From: Leptasterias polaris
Taxonomy: Eukaryota; Echinodermata; Asteroidea; Forcipulatida; Asteriidae
Direction of reading: 5' to 3'
DNA length: 64,000 nt
Assembly (NCBI GenBank): GCA_037783415.1
Contig: JAZGTN010000177.1
Span: forward strand, 62,001-126,000
Of the stretch, positions 50,126-59,777 are shown piece by piece (within the stretch, counting starts at the first letter, position 1; each line of letters opens with the position of its first letter). The notes beneath the pieces were generated by a model. It did not search any database. It saw only the letters and a program-made list of their open reading frames with translations, and was not told the DNA's origin. The translations under genes were made by a program, and so were the position numbers.

Positions 50126-51493
50126 TTACTTTGATCTTCCTCTTCCCCTTCCTCTTTGGCTTGGTTGTCTGTCCTGCGTCATAGAGTTTGTGTCTTTATG
50201 CTTGTTGTCATGTTGTGGGTCTTCTTGTGTTTTTCTCACCCTCGACGTGTCCTTCTTCCTCCCTCTTTGCACTCCCTGTCTGGTGTAGACTTCACCTTCA
50301 TCGTGTATGTCATATTCTTCATCCCCAGTGTTTGTGTGGGAGTCTTGTTCCATCTCTCCATCCTTGTCGTTTGTTACTCTTGATCCTTGATGAGTGTCCA
50401 TATCTTGGGATTCGTTAGCGGCGGCTTCTTTTCTGTTGTCTCTGATTTGTTTTCTGGTAACTGTTCTGGTTTCGCTATCTTCCTCTTCACTTGTTTTCCT
50501 TTTTCTTGATGTTTTCTTTACCATTCCAAGATCCCAGAAACCTGGCTTTGCTTTAGTTGGTTTCTTCTTCTGTTGGTTTCCCTTTACTGTGTCTGAAAAC
50601 AACTTTTTGGGAGATTGTGTTTTCCCAGTTGTTTCCTTCTTCTCTTGGGTTTGTTTCTGTTGTGGTTGTTCTATTGCTTGTTCTGTTTCTATTGGGGTAG
50701 GTTGGCTATCTGTCTCTTCTTCTGGTTTCTTGGTAGTGGTTGTTTCTGTTCCGCCCTTTTGGATCTGTTCGTCATTGGCTGGTTTTATTTCCTCTATCTC
50801 AATTTCTGAATCTGACTCACTCTCATTTGCGATCTCCTCATCAGAATTGTTGGCTTTGCTTTGGGTGTCGTCTATGTCATCGTTGTAATCATGCCACGAA
50901 GCCCTGTGTCTTTCACTTCCGCATACAAAGCACTTACCACGAAGGTTGCAATCCCTAGCCAAGTGGTTTGGCTTGCCACATATCTTACATGTTCTTTGCT
51001 GGCCTCGATACCTCACAGGGAGAGTGAAGGCTCCAACCTTCACGTAGCTTGGGATCGGTTTCTTTATATTTTTGATAAGCAGACTTCTCACTCCCGTCTC
51101 CACTCCCTTGTCGAATTCATAAACTTGTCTTCGGATGTTGTCCACCGTGCCAAACTGCATTAGTGCACTGGTAACAACAGAATCGGTCATTTCATATGGA
51201 GCCTTGACATATACTACAGCGCTATTCTGTACATTGGCTCTTTCGCACTGGATAAGCCCCCCATTGACGAAGAATCCCTCCCGGGCAACTTTTTCACAAT
51301 CTTCCTCGTTGTCGAAACTCACGTTGAACCACCCTCCTTCTAATTGCGCTATGCATCTGATGGTTTCTGACGTACGCAGTTCATTGTCAATTGCATTGTA
51401 TATATCATCGGGTGATACGTTTCCTTGTTGTAGGCCTAGATGGCGTAGGTTGAACCTTATTGTGTTTGGTCGCTGAAGCGTTGATCGGAACAT
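50126..51493 (-). CDS. ORF1: Retrotransposon ORF1: RNA-binding zinc-knuckle protein, 455 aa
   Basis: Probable nucleic-acid-binding partner of ORF2 that packages the element RNA. Numbered from the ATG at 51493, residues about 44-165 look like one or two RRM-like folds (for example VVYVKAPYEM then LLIKNI). Next come a CCHC knuckle (C169, C172, H177, C182) and a second one with His in the last position (C188, C191, H196, H201). The rest is low complexity: an acidic Glu/Ser stretch, Gln/Thr/Lys-rich segments, basic KKTSRKRK, and a C-terminal RGRGRGR tail. The start chosen is the first ATG of the transcript; the frame stays open three codons further upstream but without ATG. Tx1-clade ORF1 proteins commonly carry such knuckles. 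Confidence 0.9.
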   Translation of the reverse strand: MFRSTLQRPNTIRFNLRHLGLQQGNVSPDDIYNAIDNELRTSETIRCIAQLEGGWFNVSFDNEEDCEKVAREGFFVNGGLIQCERANVQNSAVVYVKAPYEMTDSVVTSALMQFGTVDNIRRQVYEFDKGVETGVRSLLIKNIKKPIPSYVKVGAFTLPVRYRGQQRTCKICGKPNHLARDCNLRGKCFVCGSERHRASWHDYNDDIDDTQSKANNSDEEIANESESDSEIEIEEIKPANDEQIQKGGTETTTTKKPEEETDSQPTPIETEQAIEQPQQKQTQEKKETTGKTQSPKKLFSDTVKGNQQKKKPTKAKPGFWDLGMVKKTSRKRKTSEEEDSETRTVTRKQIRDNRKEAAANESQDMDTHQGSRVTNDKDGEMEQDSHTNTGDEEYDIHDEGEVYTRQGVQRGRKKDTSRVRKTQEDPQHDNKHKDTNSMTQDRQPSQRGRGRGRSK

Positions 51494-51703
51494 GACTTCC
51501 AAAATGGCTACCCCGCCTAGGGGAGCAACAAACGATCAAGAAAAACGGCCAAAAGGCCAGTTTTTATTACGAAAAAAACTCACTTCTATAGTCCGGTGTT
51601 GTCTTCAATCAATATGAAAGGCAGAGCAGTTTAGTGGTTGCCGATAGCAGGCCTCAAATCGTAGTTTATGCGATGATTTCTGGAGCGAGAAAAGAACGTG
51701 TCC
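51494..51703 (-). promoter_or_regulatory. 5' leader / probable internal promoter of the retrotransposon
   Basis: 210 bp from the element start to ORF1. Autonomous LINEs carry an internal promoter here, but no element such as a TATA box can be assigned with confidence. There is no ATG in the sense strand before ORF1. AAAATGGC on the plus strand (51501-51508) resembles a YY1 core, and GGCC-AAAA-GGCC is at 51547-51558. The presence of a short but complete-looking leader argues against 5' truncation. Confidence 0.6.
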
Positions 51704-51708
51704 TCTTT
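51704..51708. repeat. Target-site duplication of the retrotransposon, 5' side
   Basis: TCTTT followed by ACTAAGAAACATGGG resumes the monomer at its position 15. The preceding C (51703) does not match the satellite base T14, so it is assigned to the element or to an untemplated base. Confidence 0.75.
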
Positions 51709-54700
51709 ACTAAGAAACATGGGTGTACTGAACAAACTGGTTGATTCTGAGCGTATTCTGAGACGAAAAAAATTCAAACCCCTCAGAATGCGCTGAGATT
51801 AATTCTTTACTAAGAAACATGGGTGTACTGAACAAACTGGTTGATTCTGAGCGTATTCTGAGACGAAAAAAATTAAAACCCCTCAGAATGCGCTGAGATT
51901 AATTCTTTACTAAGAAACATGGGTGTACTGAACAAACTGGTTGATTCTGAGCGTGATCGGAGACGAAAAAAATTCAAACCCCTCAGAATGCGCTGAGATT
52001 AATTCTTTACTAAGAAACATGGGTGTACTGAACAAACTGGTTGATTCTGAGCGTATTCTGAGACGAAAAAAATTCAAACCCCTCAGAATGCGCTGAGATT
52101 AATTCTTTACTAAGAAACATGGGTGTACTGAACAAACTGGTTGATTCTGAGCGTATTCTGAGACGAAAAAAATTAAAACCCCTCAGAATGCGCTGAGATT
52201 AATTCTTTACTAAGAAACATGGGTGTACTGAACAAACTGGTTGATTCTGAGCGTATTCTGAGACGAAAAAAATTCAAACCCCTCAGAATGCGCTGAGATG
52301 AATTTTTTAATAAGAAACATGGGTGTACTGAACAAACTGGTTGATTCTGAGCGTATTCTGAGACGAAAAAAATTCAAACCCCTCAGAATGCGCTGAGATG
52401 AATTTTTTAATAAGAAACATGGGTGTACTGAACAAACTGGTTGATTCTGAGCGTATTCTGAGACGAAAAAAATTCAAACCCCTCAGAATGCGCTGAGATT
52501 AATTCTTTACTAAGAAACATGGGTGTACTGAACAAACTGGTTGATTCTGAGCGTGATCGGAGACGAAAAAAATTCAAACCCCTCAGAATGCGCTGAGATT
52601 AATTCTTTACTAAGAAACATGGGTGTACTGAACAAACTAGTTGATTCTGAGCGTATTCTGAGACGAAAAAAATTCAAACCCCTCAGAATGCGCTGAGATT
52701 AATTCTTTACTAAGAAACATGGGTGTACTGAACAAACTGGTTGATTCTGAGCGTGATCGGAGACGAAAAAAATTCAAACCCCTCAGAATGCGCTGAGATT
52801 AATTCTTTACTAAGAAACATGGGTGTACTGAACAAACTGGTTGATTCTGAGCGTATTCTGAGACGAAAAAAATTCAAACCCCTCAGAATGCGCTGAGATT
52901 AATTCTTTACTAAGAAACATGGGTGTACTGAACAAACTGGTTGATTCTGAGCGTATTCTGAGACGAAAAAAATTCAAACCCCTCAGAATGCGCTGAGATT
53001 AATTCTTTACTAAGAAACATGGGTGTACTGAACAAACTGGTTGATTCTGAGCGTATTCTGAGACGAAAAAAATTCAAACCCCTCAGAATGCGCTGAGATT
53101 AATTTTTTACTAAGAAACATGGGTGTACTGAACAAACTGGTTGATTCTGAGCATATTCTGAGACGAAAAAAATTCAAACCCCTCAGAATGCGCTGAGATT
53201 AATTCTTTACTAAGAAACATGGGTGTACTGAACAAACTGGTTGATTCTGAGCGTATTCTGAGACGAAAAAAATTCAAAACCCTCAGAATGCGCTGAGATG
53301 AATTTTTTAATAAGAAACATGGGTGTACTGAACAAACTGGTTGATTCTGAGCGTATTCTGAGACGAAAAAAATTCAAACCCCTCAGAATGCGCTGAGATT
53401 AATTCTTTACTAAGAAACATGGGTGTACTGAACAAACTGGTTGATTCTGAGCATATTCTTAGACGAAAAAAATTCAAACCCCTCAGAATGCGCTGAGATT
53501 AATTCTTTACTAAGAAACATGGGTGTACTGAACAAACTGGTTGATTCTGAGCGTATTCTGAGACGAAAAAAATTCAAACCCCTCAGAATGCGCTGAGATT
53601 AATTCTTTACTAAGAAACATGGGTGTACTGAACAAACTGGTTGATTCTGAGCGTATTCTGAGACGAAAAAAATTCAAACCCCTCAGAATGCGCTGAGATT
53701 AATTCTTTACTAAGAAACATGGGTGTACTGAACAAACTGGTTGATTCTGAGCGTATTCTGAGACGAAAAAAATTCAAACCCCTCAGAATGCGCTGAGATG
53801 AATTTTTTAATAAGAAACAAGGGTGGACTGAACAAACTGGTTGATTCTGAGCGTGATCGGAGACGAAAAAAATTCAAACCCCTCAAAACGCGCTGAGATT
53901 AATTCTTTACTAAGAAACATGGGTGTACTGAACAAACTGGTTGATTCTGAGCGTATTCTGAGACGAAAAAAATTCAAACCCCTCAGAATGCGCTGAGATT
54001 AATTCTTTACTAAGAAACATGGGTGTACTGAACAAACTGGTTGATTCTGAGCATATTCTGAGACGAAAAAAATTCAAACCCCTCAGAATGCGCTGAGATT
54101 AATTCTTTACTAAGAAACATGGGTGTACTGAACAAACTGGTTGATTCTGAGCGTATTCTGAGACGAAAAAAATTCAAACCCCTCAGAATGCGCTGAGATT
54201 AATTCTTTACTAAGAAACATGGGTGTACTGAACAAACTGGTTGATTCTGAGCGTATTCTGAGACGAAAAAAATTCAAACCCCTCAGAATGCGCTGATATT
54301 AATTCTTTACTAAGAAACATGGGTGTACTGAACAAACTGGTTGATTCTGAGCGTATTCTGAGACGAAAAAAATTCAAACCCCTCAGAATGCGCTGAGATT
54401 AATTCTTTACTAAGAAACATGGGTGTACTGAACAAACTGGTTGATTCTGAGCATATTCTGAGACGAAAAAAATTCAAACCCCTCAGAATGCGCTGAGATT
54501 AATTCTTTACTAAGAAACATGGGTGTACTGAACAAACTGGTTGATTCTGAGCGTATTCTGAGACGAAAAAAATTCAAACCCCTCAGAATGCGCTGAGATT
54601 AATTCTTTACTAAGAAACATGGGTGTACTGAACAAACTGGTTGATTCTGAGCGTATTCTGAGACGAAAAAAATTCAAACCCCTCAGAATGCGCTGAGATT

Positions 54701-56789
54701 AATTCTTTACTAAGAAACATGGGTGTACTGAACAAACTGGTTGATTCTGAGCGTATTCTGAGACGAAAAAAATTCAAACCCCTCAGAATGCGCTGATATT
54801 AATTCTTTACTAAGAAACATGGGTGTACTGAACAAACTGGTTGATTCTGAGCGTATTCTGAGACGAAAAAAATTCAAACCCCTCAGAATGCGCTGAGATT
54901 AATTCTTTACTAAGAAACATGGGTGTACTGAACAAACTGGTTGATTCTGAGCGTATTCTGAGACGAAAAAAATTCAAACCCCTCAGAATGCACTGAGATT
55001 AATTCTTTACTAAGAAACATGGGTGTACTGAACAAACTGGTTGATTCTGAGCGTATTCTGAGACGAAAAAAATTCAAACCCCTCAGAATGCGCTGAGATT
55101 AATTCTTTACTAAGAAACATGGGTGTACTGAACAAACTGCTTGATTCTGAGCGTATTCTGAGACGAAAAAAATTCAAACCCCTCAGAATGCGCTGAGATT
55201 AATTCTTTACTAAGAAACATGGGTGTACTGAACAAACTGGTTGATTCTGAGCGTGATCGGAGACGAAAAAAATTCAAACCCCTCAGAATGCGCTGAGATT
55301 AATTCTTTACTAAGAAACATGGGTGTACTGAACAAACTGGTTGATTCTGAGCGTATTCTGAGACGAAAAAAATTCAAACCCCTCAGAATGCGCTGAGATT
55401 AATTCTTTACTAAGAAACATGGGTGTACTGAACAAACTGGTTGATTCTGAGCGTATTCTGAGACGAAAAAAATTCAAACCCCTCAGAATGCGCTGAGATT
55501 AATTCTTTACTAAGAAACATGGGTGTACTGAACAAACTGGTTGATTCTGAGCGTATTCTGAGACGAAAAAAATTCAAACCCCTCAGAATGCGCTGAGATT
55601 AATTCTTTACTAAGAAACATGGGTGTACTGAACAAACTGGTTGATTCTGAGCGTATTCTGAGACGAAAAAAATTCAAACCCCTCAGAATGCGCTGAGATT
55701 AATTCTTTACTAAGAAACATGGGTGTACTGAACAAACTGGTTGATTCTGAGCGTGATCGGAGACGAAAAAAATTCAAACCCCTCAGAATGCGCTGAGATT
55801 AATTCTTTACTAAGAAACATGGGTGTACTGAACAAACTGGTTGATTCTGAGCGTATTCTGAGACGAAAAAAATTCAAACCCCTCAGAATGCGCTGAGATT
55901 AATTCTTTACTAAGAAACATGGGTGTACTGAACAAACTGGTTGATTCTGAGCGTATTCTGAGACGAAAAAAATTCAAACCCCTCAGAATGCGCTGAGATT
56001 AATTCTTTACTAAGAAACATGGGTGTACTGAACAAACTGGTTGATTCTGAGCGTATTCTGAGACGAAAAAAATTCAAACCCCTCAGAATGCGCTGAGATT
56101 AATTCTTTACTAAGAAACATGGGTGTACTGAACAAACTAGTTGATTCTGAGCGTATTCTGAGACGAAAAAAATTCAAACCCCTCAGAATGCGCTGAGATT
56201 AATTCTTTACTAAGAAACATGGGTGTACTGAACAAACTGGTTGATTCTGAGCGTGATCGGAGACGAAAAAAATTCAAACCCCTCAGAATGCGCTGAGATT
56301 AATTCTTTACTAAGAAACATGGGTGTACTGAACAAACTGGTTGATTCTGAGCGTATTCTGAGACGAAAAAAATTCAAACCCCTCAGAATGCGCTGAGATT
56401 AATTCTTTACTAAGAAACATGGGTGTACTGAACAAACTGGTTGATTCTGAGCGTATTCTGAGACGAAAAAAATTCAAACCCCTCAGAATGCGCTGAGATT
56501 AATTCTTTACTAAGAAACATGGGTGTACTGAACAAACTGGTTGATTCTGAGCGTATTCTGAGACGAAAAAAATTCAAACCCCTCAGAATGCGCTGAGATT
56601 AATTCTTTACTAAGAAACATGGGTGTACTGAACAAACTGGTTGATTCTGAGCGTATTCTGAGACGAAAAAAATTCAAACCCCTCAGAATGCGCTGAGATT
56701 AATTCTTTACTAAGAAACATGGGTGTACTGAACAAACTGGTTGATTCTGAGCGTATTCTGAGACGAAAAAAATTCAAACCCCTCAGAAT

Positions 56790-57189
56790 GCGCTGAGATG
56801 AATTTTTTAATAAGAAACAAGGATGTACTGAACAAACTGGTTGATTCTGAGCGTGATCGGAGACGAAAAAAATTCAAACCCCTCAAAACGCGCTGAGATT
56901 AATTCTTTACTAAGAAACATGGGTGTACTGAACAAACTGGTTGATTCTGAGCGTGATCGGAGATGAAAAAAATTCAAACCCCTCAAAACGCGCTGAGATT
57001 ATTTCTTTACTAAGAAACATGGGTGTACTGAACAAACTGGTTGATTCTGAGCGTGATCGGAGACGAAAAAAATTCAAACCCCTCAAAACGCGCTGAGATT
57101 AATTCTTTACTAAGAAACAACAGTGTTGGGACCGTACTGGTTGAATCTAAGCGCGATCGGAGATGAAAAAAAATAAAATACCTCAAAAC
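56790..57189. repeat. Alternative pre-spacer edge (four monomers)
   Basis: Four edge-type monomers. They are a GATGAATTTTTT copy with AAGGATG, a GATCGGAGATG copy, a copy starting GATTATTTC with GATCGG and CTCAAAAC, and the divergent monomer. The third keeps CATGGG where the other spacers have CAAGGG. The same set precedes spacer 15 (59158-59557), so it marks a second lineage of block ends. Confidence 0.88.
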
Positions 57190-57409
57190 TCCTGTAAACC
57201 TGTAAGCCACCAGATGTCAATACACTTTCCAGGTTAAAAAGAACACAACATCCTTTGAGGCACAAAACCAGGTCACAAAACCACAAATACATCATGTAAT
57301 CACAAGCAAAGTGGCTAGTGAAGCAAGAGTATTACAAACTAAAACAATTGTATAACAATCTGCGCAGGATTAACCACAAGGATACCACACAGCCAGCTTG
57401 TCTTTTGAG
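57190..57409. repeat. Spacer 14
   Basis: The spacer matches spacer 1 although the satellite on both sides is of the alternative edge type: the second monomer after it has TGTACTG, not TGTAGTG. Confidence 0.9.
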
Positions 57410-59557
57410 TGAATCTAAGCGCGATCGGAGACGAACAAAATTAAAACCCCTCAAAACACGCTGAGATGAATTTTTTAATAAGAAACAGGGGTGTTGTGAA
57501 CAAACTGGTTCATTCTGAGCGTATTCTGAGACGAAAAAAATTCAAACCCCTCAGAATGCGCTGAGATTAATTCTTTACTAAGAAACATGGGTGTACTGAA
57601 CAAACTGGTTGATTCTGAGCGTATTCTGAGACGAAAAAAATTCAAACCCCTCAGAATGCGCTGAGATTAATTCTTTACTAAGAAACATGGGTGTACTGAA
57701 CAAACTGGTTGATTCTGAGCGTATTCTGAGACGAAAAAAATTCAAACCCCTCAGAATGCGCTGAGATTAATTCTTTACTAAGAAACATGGGTGTACTGAA
57801 CAAACTGGTTGATTCTGAGCGTATTCTGAGACGAAAAAAATTCAAACCCCTCAGAATGCGCTGAGATTAATTCTTTACTAAGAAACATGGGTGTACTGAA
57901 CAAACTGGTTGATTCTGAGCGTATTCTGAGACGAAAAAAATTCAAACCCCTCAGAATGCGCTGAGATTAATTCTTTACTAAGAAACATGGGTGTACTGAA
58001 CAAACTGGTTGATTCTGAGCGTATTCTGAGACGAAAAAAATTCAAACCCCTCAGAATGCGCTGAGATTAATTCTTTACTAAGAAACATGGGTGTACTGAA
58101 CAAACTGGTTGATTCTGAGCGTATTCTGAGACGAAAAAAATTCAAACCCCTCAGAATGCGCTGAGATTAATTCTTTACTAAGAAACATGGGTGTACTGAA
58201 CAAACTAGTTGATTCTGAGCGTATTCTGAGACGAAAAAAATTCAAACCCCTCAGAATGCGCTGAGATTAATTCTTTACTAAGAAACATGGGTGTACTGAA
58301 CAAACTGGTTGATTCTGAGCGTGATCGGAGACGAAAAAAATTCAAACCCCTCAGAATGCGCTGAGATTAATTCTTTACTAAGAAACATGGGTGTACTGAA
58401 CAAACTGGTTGATTCTGAGCGTATTCTGAGACGAAAAAAATTCAAACCCCTCAGAATGCGCTGAGATTAATTCTTTACTAAGAAACATGGGTGTACTGAA
58501 CAAACTGGTTGATTCTGAGCGTATTCTGAGACGAAAAAAATTCAAACCCCTCAGAATGCGCTGAGATTAATTCTTTACTAAGAAACATGGGTGTACTGAA
58601 CAAACTAGTTGATTCTGAGCGTATTCTGAGACGAAAAAAATTCAAACCCCTCAGAATGCGCTGAGATTAATTCTTTACTAAGAAACATGGGTGTACTGAA
58701 CAAACTGGTTGATTCTGAGCGTGATCGGAGACGAAAAAAATTCAAACCCCTCAGAATGCGCTGAGATTAATTCTTTACTAAGAAACATGGGTGTACTGAA
58801 CAAACTGGTTGATTCTGAGCGTATTCTGAGACGAAAAAAATTCAAACCCCTCAGAATGCGCTGAGATTAATTCTTTACTAAGAAACATGGGTGTACTGAA
58901 CAAACTGGTTGATTCTGAGCGTATTCTGAGACGAAAAAAATTCAAACCCCTCAGAATGCGCTGAGATTAATTCTTTACTAAGAAACATGGGTGTACTGAA
59001 CAAACTGGTTGATTCTGAGCGTATTCTGAGACGAAAAAAATTCAAACCCCTCAGAATGCGCTGAGATTAATTCTTTACTAAGAAACATGGGTGTACTGAA
59101 CAAACTGGTTGATTCTGAGCGTATTCTGAGACGAAAAAAATTCAAACCCCTCAGAATGCGCTGAGATGAATTTTTTAATAAGAAACAAGGGTGTACTGAA
59201 CAAACTGGTTGATTCTGAGCGTGATCGGAGACGAAAAAAATTCAAACCCCTCAAAACGCGCTGAGATTAATTCTTTACTAAGAAACATGGGTGTACTGAA
59301 CAAACTGGTTGATTCTGAGCGTGATCGGAGATGAAAAAAATTCAAACCCCTCAAAACGCGCTGAGATTATTTCTTTACTAAGAAACATGGGTGTACTGAA
59401 CAAACTGGTTGATTCTGAGCGTGATCGGAGACGAAAAAAATTCAAACCCCTCAAAACGCGCTGAGATTAATTCTTTACTAAGAAACAACAGTGTTGGGAC
59501 CGTACTGGTTGAATCTAAGCGCGATCGGAGATGAAAAAAAATAAAATACCTCAAAAC
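57410..59557. repeat. Satellite block A14 (48-bp partial + 21 monomers, distinct class)
   Basis: Same length as A1 and A10 but different content: ACTAGTTG-GATCGG pairs in monomers 8-9 and 12-13, no ACTGCTTG, and the alternative edge at the end. Equal length therefore does not imply common recent descent here. Confidence 0.92.
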
Positions 59558-59777
59558 TCCTGTAAACCTGTAAGCCACCAGATGTCAATACACTTTCCAG
59601 GTTAAAAAGAACACAACATCCTTTGAGGCACAAAACCAGGTCACAAAACCACAAATACATCATGTAATCACAAGCAAAGTGGCTAGTGAAGCAAGAGTAT
59701 TACAAACTAAAACAATTGTATAACAATCTGCGCAGGATTAACCACAAGGATACCACACAGCCAGCTTGTCTTTTGAG
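59558..59777. repeat. Spacer 15
   Basis: Matches spacer 1. It is the last spacer of the window and lies 2368 bp from spacer 14. Confidence 0.9.

Larger units (their letters stand above)
46003..51703 (-). mobile_element. Full-length Tx1/L1-like non-LTR retrotransposon (LINE)
   Basis: A 5701-bp insertion with the complete anatomy of an APE-type LINE: 210-bp 5' leader, ORF1, 23-bp gap, ORF2, 271-bp 3' UTR and 40-nt poly(A), read on the minus strand. It has no long terminal repeats. Both ORFs are uninterrupted and the tail is pure A, so the copy is young and may be active. Assignment to the Tx1 side of the L1/Tx1 group rests on the RT signatures NWRPISLLNVDYKI, EEQTCGV...NIQDNI and CAEGLA together with an ORF1 with RRM-like and zinc-knuckle parts; a tree would be needed to fix the clade. 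Many Tx1-clade families are target-specific; whether this one prefers the satellite is unknown. Confidence 0.93.
51704..57189. repeat. Satellite block A13, right part (rest of one monomer + 54 monomers)
   Basis: Continues exactly where the left part stopped. It has ATTAAAAC (51790), GATCGG (51890), ATTAAAAC (52090), two GATGAATTTTTT (52290, 52390), GATCGG, ACTAGTTG and GATCGG, matching A4 from 11873 on. Agreement holds through CACTGAG, ACTGCTTG (55090) and GATCGG (55190), then stops near 55400. The tail instead has ACTAGTTG-GATCGG (56090, 56190) and an alternative edge. One private change, AAAACCCTC, is near 53279. Without the insertion the block has 65 monomers. Confidence 0.93.

Noticed and set aside
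50156..51476. Several plus-strand ORFs of 64-164 codons opposite ORF1
   Set aside because: They are antisense shadows of the Lys/Glu/Gln-rich ORF1, whose reverse complement gives Phe/Ser/Leu-rich frames without stops. No recognisable domain.
51501..51508. YY1 site in the LINE leader
   Set aside because: An 8-bp match next to the ORF1 start can easily be chance; kept only as a remark in the leader entry.
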